A stretch of 64,000 bases of DNA. Source: Epinephelus fuscoguttatus. Taxonomy: Eukaryota; Chordata; Actinopteri; Perciformes; Serranidae. The stretch is from the NCBI RefSeq assembly GCF_011397635.1, contig NC_064754.1, positions 29,554,543 through 29,618,542 of the forward strand, in the 5' to 3' direction. Below the pieces are notes generated by a model, which was not told the origin of the DNA, did no database searches, and was given only the letters and a program-made list of their open reading frames with translations. Position numbers and translations under genes: made by a program. Below are positions 34,701-49,700 of the stretch, one piece after another. The number at the start of each line of letters is the position of its first letter. Within the stretch, counting starts at the first letter, position 1.

Positions 34701-37700
34701 ATGTTTCTGCACTCTTTGTTCTGCTGAACCACAGGCCACAAAGTAACGGCTTTGGGAACATTCAACACGCAGTCATTTGTTTGGAACATCATTCAGGTCA
34801 TTCCCTCAATCTCATTTGACTAATTTAATTCTCTGTTTCCAAAAGTCCCTCTGAAATTCAAACCATGTTAAAGAAGAGGAAAAACAAAAAAGGAAACTGA
34901 AGCACTGAAATACTATTCCCAAATTTTAGCGCTCTAACCTCAATATAGTAACAGCAGAAGTACAGGAGTAAACTCAGATTCGCAATGCTGCCAGTGATGA
35001 CTGCTGACATGTACACAGGACTTGATTGTGCTGCTGCAGCGTGCACGCACACACACACGGGCTCAGTGACCTTCACCACACCAACAGGAAACTGGATATA
35101 TTTACAAAACTTTACATGTCTCGGGGCACTTTGATGCTGAACTAAAGGCATCTCTTGAAAAGAGCTGCAATAACAAGCATTTTGTTTGAATGGATGAATA
35201 ATCATCATTTGCGTACTGCACCTTCAATGACATCACTGCTCCCTGCAGTACATGCTGAGCACTATTAAGTATTAAAGCACTTAGATAACACAGAATGCAA
35301 CGTACAACAAAACGCACCAGACAGCAGTGTCTGACTCACAGGGCAGAATAATCATTAACCTTGACACTTTATACTTAGTGATTTACATATAATTTTTCTT
35401 AACTCTCTTTTCTAAGCATTGGCTCTGCAGATCACTGACCAGTCTCCTGTGCATGCCACCTGCATTTTCCTATCCTCTGCCTCATCACGCACTGCCTTAA
35501 CTCACCTTGTGTCACCTCTCGGCAAAGGCTCTCCTTGTTGTTGTTGTTATTATTATTATTATTGTTATTGCTGTTGAGGCATTTCATCTCCTCGTCCACT
35601 ACTTCATCCACAAAATTGGCAGTGCTCTTGTCTTCCTCCTCCTCAGATGCAGAGGAGCTCCACACCTCCATGGTAACTGGAGAAAAACTGCCCTCTGCCT
35701 CTCCGTCCATCAGCTAAATCCCTTGTTCTTCTGAGTCTACTGTGTGTACACTGTGCTGTCACACACCAGCTGTGTCTCCGGCATCATCCTGCTGGCCCGT
35801 GTGTTTGGGGAAAAAACAATATCCACTAGCCTACGTGAGTGGGTGTGTGTCCACCTGCGTTCCTGTGTGCAAGAGAATCTGAGCTGCTTGGTGTTAATAT
35901 ATAATCCCTCAGACTGAAGGGACATCTGTCGTCATGCCTGCCTCCGTTCACCTGGCCACGTTGGACTACCGGGTAAGAAGAGAGGGGAGGAAGAGGAGGA
36001 GGGGTGGAGGAGGAGGAAAAATCTAATCCACACGCCGCAAAAACTGATATTGATCAGACCGACCTCGTCCAAGCACAAAAACACAAGTTTCACTGGCTAT
36101 AATCAAGAAAAAATTCAGGACAGGGATGCTGATGCAGTATCAAAGGATGCTGCAAAAAACCCACCCACCCCTGTGGAATTGAGGGAGATGGTAGGTTCCG
36201 CCCCTGCCAATGGCTGTTCTTGGTCTGTGCACATATGTAATACCAGATAGAGAGAGGGGGCTCTGCGTAATACTGGTGCATACAGAGCCACACCTACTTT
36301 ACGGGGGTCTGATGGGAGCAATAGACTGAATACAGTCTGAGAGATAATGTGCTTTGATGGGGATTATTGAGAGAGAATATGTAATTTTTCCAAATTGTAG
36401 CTTTTCATATACATTTCTTTCTATGCTAAAACAATTATTCCTTTGTGTAATACTTAAACATTATGTCAAAATAATAATTATATCATCTATAATGAAAATA
36501 ATTAATGTCATTCTGAGAACTAGGGGCCGGGGGTTGCTTTCTTTATGCAGTAAGTAATTAAAATTCTGTTTTCCCAGATTATTAGGGCTACCACAAAGAG
36601 TATTCCATTTTTTGAATTTCCAAATCATGTTCCAGTGAACTTGATTGTGTGTTGCGATGATCCACAGTCATTCTACACCTGGTCGTCATATTCACAGTCT
36701 TCTCTTTGCCTGTCCCATACCCTTGCAGTTGCTACCCTAGACACAGCAGTTTTCTAACAATCAAATATTAATCTCCTCATTCATTTTTCACCCACAGACT
36801 ACCTCTTTCCAGGTCAAATGCACCACGCAAAAGACAGCGGAGACACAACTTTTGCCATCTGTGATTGCCCACCCACACGCTCCACTTCTGCAAGCATTTA
36901 TTGTGTGCATGATAAAATCTTTGAGGGCAGCACATCTAAATTACACGTCTAAGGTTCAAGTGTAAATCATAAAACCCTCTATGGGAGTGGTTCAACCAGC
37001 TGAAGTTACCAGGCCAGTGCTATGATAACACAAGGTTATAAGGAAGTAACTTCTCACGTACTTTGCCCACAATAACAAGTTCTTAGAGTCACCTCCCGGT
37101 AATAAATTCAACACTCTGCACTCTGCTTTGATTCAACCTTCTTTAAACATTATACCACCTGGATCATTGAGATGAACCTCATATCAACTAACTACTGACA
37201 TATTCATGAGGGGCGGTTTGTTACAAAACACAGGTACTAAAATACAGTTTGAGTAAAATCTTGACAAAATCAACTCAGCCCACGACTGTGCCTTAATGCA
37301 AGATATAATAAGCACCATATTACTAGTACAAGTCTCCACAAACTGAGAGCTGATATCCCTAGTCAATATTTGTCTGGGGAAACACCCTGAAAGGTCATTT
37401 ACAACACTGTTTTGACCCACAGCGAAATTCAGCCCCACACAACAACCACGTAGCGCTCGTGTTTCTGATCTAATATATAACCAGTCATTATTTATTAAAG
37501 ATCCAACATGCACGCAGTCTGCCAACTCCCCAATAGAAGAGCAACACATGCTGCAGAGAATGTTTAGAATTTAGCCAGACAAGTGAACTCCCTTTGCAGC
37601 ATTGCATGTCTGAGTTGATTCGTGATTATTAACCATGCACTCCTTGTTACAGATTAGTGGTTTTGCATGTTACTTAATTATTTGCTCAAATGCTTCCTTG

Positions 37701-40700
37701 TAAGACTGGTTGTGCTTTTCCAATGAAATGTGATTTGAGGTTTATTCAGTTCATAACAACAACATAACAACTTTCAAAACTATGTTTCACACCCTTTCAC
37801 ACGGAACTAAGTGCATTTGATTTTCACCAGTCAGTTAGAGAAAATAAAATGGCTGAATAATATAATTAATTCTTTTTTCAGTTAATCTTTCAATAAACAA
37901 AACAAATTAAAAATATCTATATCTGCAGGGGATGTACCTTGAACCTGCATTAATAGAGTTTTTGGCCATTTTGGGGCGTAAAGTCCAAACAGTTGCCTAT
38001 GTACACATACAACAGACACAGAGCAATAATTCTGAGTCGTCTCCACCAGCCTCTAAGGACAATATCTGGCTCCTCAGCTGTCCCATGCTCAACTCTGTTT
38101 ACCAGCTAATCAGTGTTTGGTGCTGGACAGGTAGCATACAGTGTGTTTATTAGAGCTTTTTCACCAAAAACAGCTGCTTGCTGTGACTGAAATGATGGGC
38201 TGTGAGGGCAGTAAGACCAATGCACAACAGTTAAGTTACTGACTGTAAAAAGCAAACAATCAACTGAAAAGCAAAAAAAAAAAAACACTCCATAGAGCAG
38301 CAGTAACTGTCAAGTCAGGAGTAGGACGCATACACAGAGCAAAACTGGAATTAAAACACAAACAGATGGTGCAGAGAAGGAAGCAGTGAGCTAAAGTAAA
38401 GAACACTAAAAACAACACCATATGTCACCTGCCAAAAAGAGTCAAACACTGCAGCATGGCACAGCATGGCACAATCTGCATAGGGCAAGTTAGTTTGTCC
38501 TGGTCCTGATAGGAACATGTGGCTTGGCACCAGCAGAGTACAGCCAATCGAGCATTATGAGGACGCAGCCATACAATCTCATGAAATCCTATCACTATGA
38601 AGCAAGGTCATCAGGGGGAGGGGATATTTTAGAATAAAGTCTAGATAAGCAGATCTTTCTTGAGAAAGCGTTGAAATACACCTGCATGGTGCCCTTTGTA
38701 ATTTATTGGAGCAGGGGCATTATGTCTCAGCAATGACAACGTCTCAATATTAGCGGTAACCACCATATGAGCACAGTGCAGAGTGGCGGTGATTAGCTAG
38801 CCAGCCAGTATATCTACTACAATAAAGAACAGAGAAGATCAGATTACAACACATACAGAGGGAGCATAACTTCATCCTCCACTCAGGATGCCATTATTCC
38901 TCTATATCTTTATGCAGCAAATGGTGGTTTGCAGCTATATTAATGCTCTGAATGTCACTCCTTCATAACAAAGCAAATATGGCAGGCAGATATCTGCACA
39001 TTGAGCCCAATGTGAGTAGGAGTCATAAGAGTGACTGTTCTGATCACAGGTTTCACTTCCTCCACAACTATCGAATTCTGGTATCAATCATATGTAACAA
39101 CCAGTTATTTTCAGTTGGGGGTCCCTGAAGCAAAATATTGTCATATGGGGGCCTGTGTCCTAATGTGTGTCAGTTATGTCCTTGACATAAAAAAAGGTTG
39201 AGAAACACTGGTCTAAGCTACAGAACAAAAGACAGCCTTATCGTAGCTAGGGTGTGGATGCACACAACCTCCCATCACCCCACAAGTCTAGACAATCTCT
39301 GCATCTAACCATCAACCTTTTCTGGATTGCTGCGGCACTTGACTGCCAACAATGTCATCATGATGTCAGAGTGGCCGCTGGGATATGCTGTCTGCGGCGC
39401 TCCAGTGGAAACTGCTAAGGAAGCCAAGTGACGACAGGTTAATCGGCTTGGTGACATTTTGACATCTGTGGCTCACAAATGTGGCAGAGTGTGTGGAGGA
39501 GGGATTAGGTTTCACACACTCAGGTCAACAAAAAAATACACACATACACTGAAGTTCATTGTTAAGCAAGTAAATAAATGTATGTAGTGACCAGGGCTAC
39601 AACTAACAATAACGATATTATCATTATCACTTAATCTGCTGATTGATATCTTGATTAATCAACCAATCTTTTACTCTATTAAAATGTCAGATAATATTCT
39701 AAAATGCTAACCGCAATTCCCAAACAACCAAGGCAACATCATCAACTTGATTTGTTTTACCTCAACAATACTCCAAAGAAAAACAGCATATCTGTGAAAC
39801 TAGAAAAAAACAATGTTTAGCATTTTGCTGTATGAATCACTTACAGACTAACTGGAAGCATCACACAGCTGTTACCAAATGGTTATTAACGGGTTTGATG
39901 ACAAAGTCAAGTCGTTTTGTATCAGTGAACTTTTTTTTAAACTGTTTATTTGCTGTTGCAACCCTGCAGATGTTGAACTGATAGTTCACCAGTAGGAGAG
40001 AGGCTCCAGGGATGGTCCTTCAGGGCTGTGTCTACTGGAATGGAGTTAACAAGCAATGATGTCAGCTGAGTAGGCAGTCCTTTAGTGTGGCCCAGGACAT
40101 ATTATAGTATACACACTGCTGAAAAAAATTAGCCATATGCAGTCCAGACCACCTCTGAATGTGGTCTGAGAGATCAAATCTCAAGATACATTGAGGAGGA
40201 ATTGGGTGCTTTCACATCTGTACTTAGAGCTGTCCACTTGTGATCCGATCACCCAAGATTCATGTTAATAACAGCTGTAAGCAGGGCCAGAGATTGACGG
40301 ATACTGTTTTCACCAAACTGGGCGAAAAGTAGGTACACCCTCTCATTTATGTTCATGCCTTCCTTGTAAATTTGTTTAAGCATCTGCCAAATACAAAGCT
40401 GCTGTGTTCTACTTCTTGGCCAGCCATTAAAAGTGACACATTAATTTTCAGTAAACCTTACAACTTGACTTGTGCCAATACTGAACTTGTCAAACAAAGG
40501 TTAAAACAAAGCAGCAGTAAAACTTTCAAGACAGGAATATGGCAAAAACAAACCAATGCATGTATGAAAACACTGCAAGGAAATGTCCTGAAATGAAGGT
40601 GTAATCATTTCATGTTACTCTTTACCAGACTTTAACACACACAGTCCCAAAATATTTCACATTTAAGGTGAAAAGATCTTTCAGGGAACATGAAAAAGAG

Positions 40701-43700
40701 CTTAACATCAATTAAGCCCACAGAGCCTGTCACTGCTAATTCCATCACTACACACTGTGTGTTTAGTGCACATAAAACAGTACTCACAGAAGTACTTGAG
40801 CGTCTCGTCAATCTGCTCGTATGTGAGTCCCAAAGCGACTGTTGGGGGGAGCAGAGGGGTGTGCAGCCAGTCGTCATTGTCGTATCCAAAGACGCTGTCC
40901 GCTCGAAGAGTGTAATTGGGCCGACCCTCTGATAGGAGGCTCACTATCTCCAACTCTGGCAGGTCTGAACAAAGGTCTGGGGGTGGAGAGTGTTTGTTTG
41001 CACATATGTAATTTATATTAAGATTCATGAATGTATGTGTTTATGTATGAGGAAAGAAAAACAAAGAAAGAGAAAAAAAGCAGCACTTTAACAACTCAAT
41101 TAGGCTGACATGTCATCAACAACGGCACACTGCCCTCTACTGATAAATCTATGAACCTACATTACACTCTTACAACTGCTCCATATTCAAAATATAATTG
41201 AATTAACCTTTGTGTTTTTGGTATCATAAACATATAAGTAACTTGCAGACTGATGAGTGAGTGAGGTTTTTATCTAGATATCTCATTCACAATTATCTTT
41301 TTTTCAAAATGATACATATAAAAGATATTCCTCCTTTGTGAATTACCTGTTAAAGTTGACACATCTTGGCAGGGTCGCTGTCCCACATCAAGATGAATAG
41401 CCTGGGGGTCCACATCCAGGACCCCGGGTACCTCCCCCCGCCCCTCATGGAGGGAGAAGGCTGACTGGGAGTCCAGGTGGGCCTGTGGGGGCCAGGAGGG
41501 AGGAGAAAGAGGAGCAGGAGGAGAAGAAGAGGAGGGAGAGGAGGCAGAGTGGGACAGCTTGACTGGGGTGGGAGGGTTCAGGGTGAAGGTAAACTCACAG
41601 CTGGGTGCCCCACTGTGGGACTGGTGCCCCCTGGTGGTTTAGGGAGACAATGCAGGCGTCCAGGGCATCAGGCTGTGACAGAGAAGGTATTGACTGCAGA
41701 GAGGAAAATATAAAGAAGAAGAAGAACAGGGAGGAGAGAGAAAAATAGGGAGGGGAGAAAACAGAGTAGAAACATTAGAATGTTAAAGGAACTATGTGTA
41801 GAAATATTTTCAATATAGCACTGCACAACATGAATATACAGTACTGTGCACCTAGACTGCAGTATGGTGCGATGACAGTTTGTTTTCAATCTTTCAGATT
41901 TTCTCGGCAAATAAACATATAAAATTAAAAACTTTAATTCCATCAAAGACATTCCATCAAAGTGTTTGTTTTACCATGGCCCCGCATACTGTAGACTCCC
42001 AATTAGTTAGAAAACAAGGTACATAACATATCTCATGCTAGTGCATTTTTCAGACCTTTTTTTCTTCAATTATTTGTGCAGTGCTACTCTAATATACTGT
42101 ATATCTGTGATGAGGGCTGAGAATTAATCAAATTTTATTTTCAATTACGATTTTGGCTTATGAATACAAGATAATCGAGATAAAATTATAATACAGCCAC
42201 ATTCTGTTTTCAGTAGGATGTGGAAGTGCAACGTTACAACCCAGCTGATCTTATTTATTATGATGTCATTTTTTTAAAATTCATTTTTATGTTATTTATT
42301 TAAATATATATATTTATAAATTATTTTATTTATTTTTTATTCTTCTATTTTTTGTCTTTATTTGAATTACATTTAAAGCTCAATAAAATCTACAATACAA
42401 GTTTTTTTTTAAAAAAGAAACATGAAATAAATGCATGATGTTCCCAAAGTCATAGAATAATTGTGTCAAATAATAGTGATCTTATTATTGACCAAAATTA
42501 CTGTGGTTATGATTTTTGCCATAATCAAGAGGCCCTATCTGTGATCAAACATGAACTAATCATCAGAAAACACAGCGACTTCAGTGATGACAGTTTTTAA
42601 TACATCTTATCTGATAAGTAATTGAGACTCATTCATTTTGCAAAAGATCTGAACTCTCCCAGCATCGAATAACCTTTTGTTTGATCAAAGTGCCTTTCAC
42701 TAGAAGCAAAGCAGGGCCTGGCATCTTGTCTGTGCTTTAGGGTCACACATATAGGATTACCACAGCCTGAAGCTACACACAGATCAGGTTCGTCATAACT
42801 GTAACACCCCTTTTAAACACACACACAGCGTGAGGCATTGCGTGCTGTATAGATTACACACAGAACCCTTATACGTCAGTAGCTACAGCTACTGTAGGAA
42901 GAGTGTCCATACAGTATGCACTGTTACCAATTCAGTATTATCTCATCTATTTTAAAATACTGCCAATAACATACACACACGGAAAAGAAGAATGTCTTAT
43001 GTTTTAAGATTTGCAATCTTTGTATAACAATTTGGGTGATTGGGTTCACCTAGCTAAAACTAATGCTGTCTAATACACCTGCTTAATATCAATGGGGGTA
43101 GGTTTAATAGCAGAAACACCTCTCTGTATAATGCAACACAATTCATCTTCACACAACATCCTCCAAAACAGGAAGGATTCATTGTAGGACTGTTTTTTTT
43201 TACTCCACCAGGTTAGGTGTACCTAATAAAGTGGCAACTGAGTGCATGTACTTTTATAGTGGAAACGTGAGTATAATGTAATGGTATAATGGAAACGTGA
43301 TCGGAAACAGATCATTTGAATCTAGTTTATAGGGTATCTGCCAGCACAGCAATACATTTGCTTGCTATAAAGGCAGCCATAAATGTGGTGAAATAGATCA
43401 ACCACTACAAACATAAAAACATAATGTTGTATGTGGTGATATCATATGGTGATCATTATAGTCAAAATATACAGAGGTATGCTCATGACAAAGATTTTAA
43501 ACTGTTAAACGGTTAGAATAATGCTCTTCTCATAAACTCAGATCACATAAAAGACATGCTTTATCCAGGCTGGTAACAAAAGGACACTTGATACCTCGGC
43601 CCAGTTATTGCAGTCAATAAAACATGCTAGACGGAGGGCAAAGGGTTAGGCCCAATTAAAGCAACAGCTACTAGCCTATCATGTTAAGTACAGGGCGAGC

Positions 43701-46700
43701 ATGTGCAGCTAAAGACTGCAGCTGTGTACACATCTTCACACACCCATCTGATTACACTTGAAATGAACTGAACTCCCCAGCACTAGTATCACTTTCACCA
43801 CCAGAAGCCCTTTATTTCCCTTTATCCTTTTTGGTCTCTTCCCCTCCTCTGCTTTCCATCATTCATTCAATCAGCTGAGTGTTTTGGTTTGTGGCCAGCA
43901 TTTCTCCATCAATACTCTTTCTCCTACAGATGTCAGAGGAGTCACCCCGTCTGCACACTTCAGCTTTTATATCCAAACACATCAAACCTACCATATTTGG
44001 CAGTAAATCTACAGTATGTGTGTTTTGAGGTGAGTAAAGGTTCTCCTTTAAATGTATCCACAACAGAAATAAAATTCAATTAACATAGACTCTCTGGGTA
44101 TAAAATATCTTAATTTCACATGCACACACAACAAAAGCGATGTACTTATGCCGAGGGGGAAAAAACAGGCCTGTCCGAGCTTTTCACATTAATACTGTCA
44201 GTTCCAATTTAGCAGTGAGTGAAACACACTGTTGGGTTTGTTGACCATGCAGCCAAGCGAGACCATGTCAGCCACTTAGGGGTGACACTGGGGGACATGG
44301 TTATTAGCCATCTCTCCCTCCTTTGTATCCTCATCTTTTTACTGTGCTAGGCAGGATGCCAGAGAAAAAAAAATGTCTGCTGAGTAATCAACTCGAGCAT
44401 CACTCATACAGAACATAATGAAGCTGCAGAGAAGATTAGCACACCAACCTCTGTGTCTAGAGGCAGCAGCAGAGTAACTGGCCAAAACAGAAAAAACCAT
44501 GAGGGTTTTCTGAAAGTGATCTGTAAACAAAATCAATGTGACATTAATCTAATAAAATAATTACAAAATTAATCACATGAACTGCAGTAAGAAAGGCTGT
44601 GTTTGATGTTGCTTGCTTGAAGTGCAACTGTTCATCCTGCGTTTGACCTTGGAGCCTGGACTGACCTGAGCTGAACTCAAGAGAGATAGAGGGGGTTTGA
44701 AAAGCTCTACGTTGGTAGTCTGTGCAAACAATGCCCGTCCAGGAGGGTGTGTACGTGAGCAGAGGCACACAGTGTGAAAGAGAAGTGGACAGAGGAGGGG
44801 GGAGGGAGAAAGGACACTGAAGCGGCTGACAGAGGGGTGCACTCGAGACACACACACACTAGCACACAAGCAGATTAAGTGAGGCTCGTTCTGCATGCTG
44901 GCCAAAAGGCTCTTTTCTTCTGAACTCTTTTTTAACTAGCCAAAGGGATCAACAACTCTCAACAAAACCAAGTCCAAATTATCTACTGTGATTAAACAAT
45001 GTAGCAGTGTTTGCCATCTTAATGATTTAGAAATCAGAAAGATATGAACTACAACAGTACATCTCGGTACATCTTTAGCAAATGCTTCTAAAATACATGT
45101 ACAGTTTGGCACTCTTCCTAAACTGCCATGAAATGAAATGACAAGATGTGGAGAAAAGAGAAGTACTTTTTTCCAAAAGTAGCTACTGTAGTTTTGGTCT
45201 AAAAAGCAGACACCAATAAGTTAAAGGGCAGCCAAATTTCATGGACCTATCATTGATTAACTGAATATCTGGCAGTCAGCATGCCCTTGGTTCTGACGTG
45301 TTCATGTGACCAACCTTCAAATTACCTTTCAGGCGTCCCTGAACCAAATAAGGACAGGAGAGCCTCTGTGTGACGCAAAATAAAAGATGTGGGTTAAAGT
45401 GAATAAGAGTTAAAGTAAAAACACAGTCTGTCTCTCAACTTATAACAGCAGGCAGTAAATGTTTGCTTTCATGACTTACAGGGCAGTGCACAATGGTTCT
45501 CCAAGGTTATTAATATAACAAGAGAGTTAAGAGTAAAAAATGAGACTGACTTTGATATTTGTTTACTTCTTAAAAATCTCCAAAAACATCTGTGAGATCA
45601 ACAATTACAGTAACAGTAGCTAGAGCCTTAGCTTTAAGTGCCTTAAATGCGTTGGAGTGCAGATTAACTCACTCAACACCAGCATGCACCCACTACACAG
45701 GCCTTGAGCACACTAGAGAATAATGCAAAATTATCTAAGTTCTCAAGTTATCAAGTTCTTCAAAAGCTCCAGGTCCACGTTTTATTTGTGGAAAATGCCA
45801 TGATCCCAACATAAGGCTGGATTCAATATTTAAACCTAATCAGCAAAGAGGATAAGATGACCCAACCGTGTGTCTGCAGTATGTTTCAGTCAACAGATAA
45901 GCGGACGTGCATCAGTTCACGTCCTGGGCACACCATTAACTCAGCAAACACTTCATAATACCTGCAACCTGCTGCACACACACGCACACTCTGCATCACA
46001 AGACATTTATGGACCAATCAAAGTGCAATATGATGTTTGACAAGTAACACATCTGTTTATCCGTGTTGCCATTCTGCTGCTCAGGCTACAATATGACATT
46101 AAAACTGTGACATTCACACAGGACTGAACAATCACACTGATCATTTATTCTACTGTAATCCAAAAAAGGCAGAAGAAAACTTAAAATGCAAAGTATACTA
46201 TAATAACAGCTCACGTCATCTATATGACTTCATGCTGGGCTGCTAACTTTAGATGTTAATGGAATACTTCACCCAGAAAATGATCATTTGTATATCAATA
46301 TCTCACCCACGTGTTACACTAAGTTCCTGAAGAAACAGTAAACAAAGAATCCAAAAGCAGAGAAAATTCTTAATGAACTGAAGTGAATGGGGGCCGCATT
46401 TAATGACAGCAAAACAATAACATCTGCTTACAAACTGTAACATAACTTGTGCAATATAATTTAAGTCTCATTTATCCAGTTGTATGCTCAGTACTTCAGA
46501 AACACATGCATTTTTGCTAACCCTTACTGTTTAAGCATATGCAAGTGTTTGAACTGAGTTCATATGCTCCGGCTTGCCCAGGCACACTACTTGTCTGTGC
46601 ATCAGACTGTCCATGCAGAAGTGTTTTAAATAGTAAGGTTGAAGCAAAAATGCATGTGATTGGAAAGCACTGATCAAACAACTGGATAAATAAGATCTAA

Positions 46701-49700
46701 ATGATATTGCACAAGTTCTGTAACAGTTTGTAAACACATGTTTTGATAAAGTTTTGCTGTTGTTAAATATGACCCCTTTTACTGTACTTCCACTTATCGA
46801 GTATTTTCTCCGTTTTTGGATTCTTCATTCATGGTGGAAGCATGCAAGAAAAACAGTTTTCTTCACAAATTTAAAGCAACATGGGGTGAGTGATGTACAA
46901 ATTATCATTTTGTGGGTTTTTAACAGTATGCACCATTTTGAGGATGACACATTATGCAATGTCATATTTACTTTACAGTTTTTGAATCTTGAAGTATTCC
47001 TTCAATAAAACGTTGTTTTGTTTCAGTCGTGATCAGCGTACACACATTATATGGCTGAATCACCAGATAGCCACAAATCATTCTGAGAAATATAATGCAC
47101 ACATAGTAATAAATCAGCCAATTCTGAATCTCTTTAGACTTTTAGCTTGCCATTATTAACTTAAATAGGCTTTAGTAGGCTTTAACCATAACTGGAGCCA
47201 ATAAAACAAATGTAACAAAAAAAGTTTATGTTAAAGGTTGTGTAAAGAAAATTAATTAAGCTAATATATGATTATCATTTTTTAAACTCTCAAATTCCAC
47301 TATGCGTACCAGCTTTGAAACTCTTGTTCCAGCCAGGATACGGTCATAACCATAACTTCCTTTTCCATGTTATCGCTAACCACGTTCACACAGCCACATA
47401 AAAGTGGCCTGTGAAACTGGTGTCCTGACGGACAACAGTTTTTATCCCACGAATGACATCATGTAGTCATTATTGTAAAATGACGGTTGTTCTGAAGCAC
47501 TAGACTCCTCCACCATTGAATTAGAATTGTTTGGTTAACCATTAACAGCTCATACAGTCTTTGCAGTCTGTGATATGAATCATAAAGGTGAGTGATGTAA
47601 CAGCTGAGAGATGGGAGTATAAAATTTAGACAGGGAGTTTCAACTCTACAGACAGACTGGTGTCATCTCTCACCTGGCCATGGATCACTTCCATAGGCGC
47701 TGTAAAATTATATCTGTGCTGATATTAGTTAATGACATCTTTGTTTTAATATCAGGCTAAGGTCAGCACAATGCAAGCACAAAGCCTACACCATGACAAA
47801 AGACAGGATATGATGACTGATGCAAAACAAATACAGAAGTTTGTCACATTAAAGAGAGCTGGAAAGGCTTGGGAAATGGACAGACGGCATAGATGAAAAC
47901 CCAAAACATGACAGGAAAGGGTAGAAGTAAGATTAGTTTAAATACTGGTTGACCTATTAGTCATGTGTTTGAATCTATCAATGTATCATCGAGTCTATAG
48001 AATCATAGAAAACAGGGGAAAATGCCTATCAGAGAACAATGTAATATCTTCCAATTGCTTGTTTTGTCTCACATACTGTACAATGCAAAACTCAAATATA
48101 TTGAGTTATGTATTCAGTTTACAACAGAGCAGCAAAGCCTCACATTTGAGATGCTAAAACCAGTGATGAGTGACAATTAATCAATTATTACATTTGTATG
48201 TGATTAACAGTTTAATTACAGCACTAGGAAATAGTAGGGTTATCAGATGAGTGAGACAAGACCAAATGTGAAAGACAGTCTTATAGCTAGACAGTAGCAG
48301 ATATAAACATAAAGCCCAAAAACCTATACCATGGGAAACAAACAACAGGCCAGTGTAAAGAAGACCTTAACATGAGCAAGAATGTCACCCTGACAACTGG
48401 GAGAGCTATATCTGGACAGCAACCCCACAAGAAAAGAAAGTGGTCACAAAAACCCAAATACCAATTACTCACTCTCTAAAGGGCAATCTGCTCTGCTCAC
48501 TCAACATGTGGTCCTTTAAATCTGCTCCAAGAGTTGTAAGGAACATGCAAAACTTTGGCTCAATCCAGCAGACCCAAACTCCAACTTATTCACTCTGTAG
48601 ATCTTTGAGATTTGGTCAGAAACAACTTGTCTGACTCAGAGCTAAGGATTAGGTTAGTGTACAACAGAGAGCCAGCTTGCGGAGTTACTTTTTATCCAAC
48701 CTCAGCAGTAAGGTTCCCTGAGTTTGAGCACTTCTCTTCTCTAAGAGAAGCCACAACCCAGAGTTAAATATGTAACTGAAATGTGGGGGTAAAAAATAAT
48801 GGAGGTCAATCCACACATTAACTACCTCAAGTTAAACCAGATGAATCTGTTTCTCAGCAGTGCATTCACTGTGTTGCAGGTTACTGTACACTACTAAGTG
48901 TCTCTGAAATGACCCCAAGCTAAACACAGTGCTTAACATTTCTGAAAGATAACACAAGATGATCTCCTCATACTTAATAAATGGGGAAAATGTGTACACA
49001 TTTCACATCATATTTGCCTCTCTATTCTTGTCCTATTAGCCCACTTTGGTAATTCTTCAAATTAAACACAGAGAGGCTTTGTCAGCTGTAATGACAGTTA
49101 CAGCATGAGGTCAATATGTGCAACAATGAATGCCAGTGTCTTATGTTATGAATGCCAGCTGTTCAGATTAATAGCTAGGCATTCCTATGTGTTGTGATGA
49201 GAAACAACTAAACATAAAACAGCAAAAGACTGAAAATAAAAAGGGTAGTCTCCCTCACTTTGTCACATCTGACAGTTCAGAGACACTAGATCAGAACAAC
49301 ATATAAAACTGCCTCGAAACATCTAATCAGCAGGGTTGGTTCACAAGTACAACGAGATAAGCCTGAAGCTAATTAAAAAAATTACAGTGACAAAATGATC
49401 ACCAGACATAAATAGCATATGGCAGTAAATTCCTCATAAATTCTCCTTTATTGCACCCAAAGTGACAAAATTGGGCAGAAAAAAACATTTTATTTAATAC
49501 AGTCATGTTGACATGACAAGTACCATGAGGGTAGAAAAATAAACAGGCAAAGGCTCCTGTGTTGGATCAGGGCTAATCAACACAGACTGGGTACAGCAAC
49601 AGACATTAGCTAAATGCTAATAACACTGGAAAAGCTATAGAATAATTTAAAGAACTAAAACAGACTTACTGTGCTCCAGCTGCTGCTCCTGTGGTTTATC

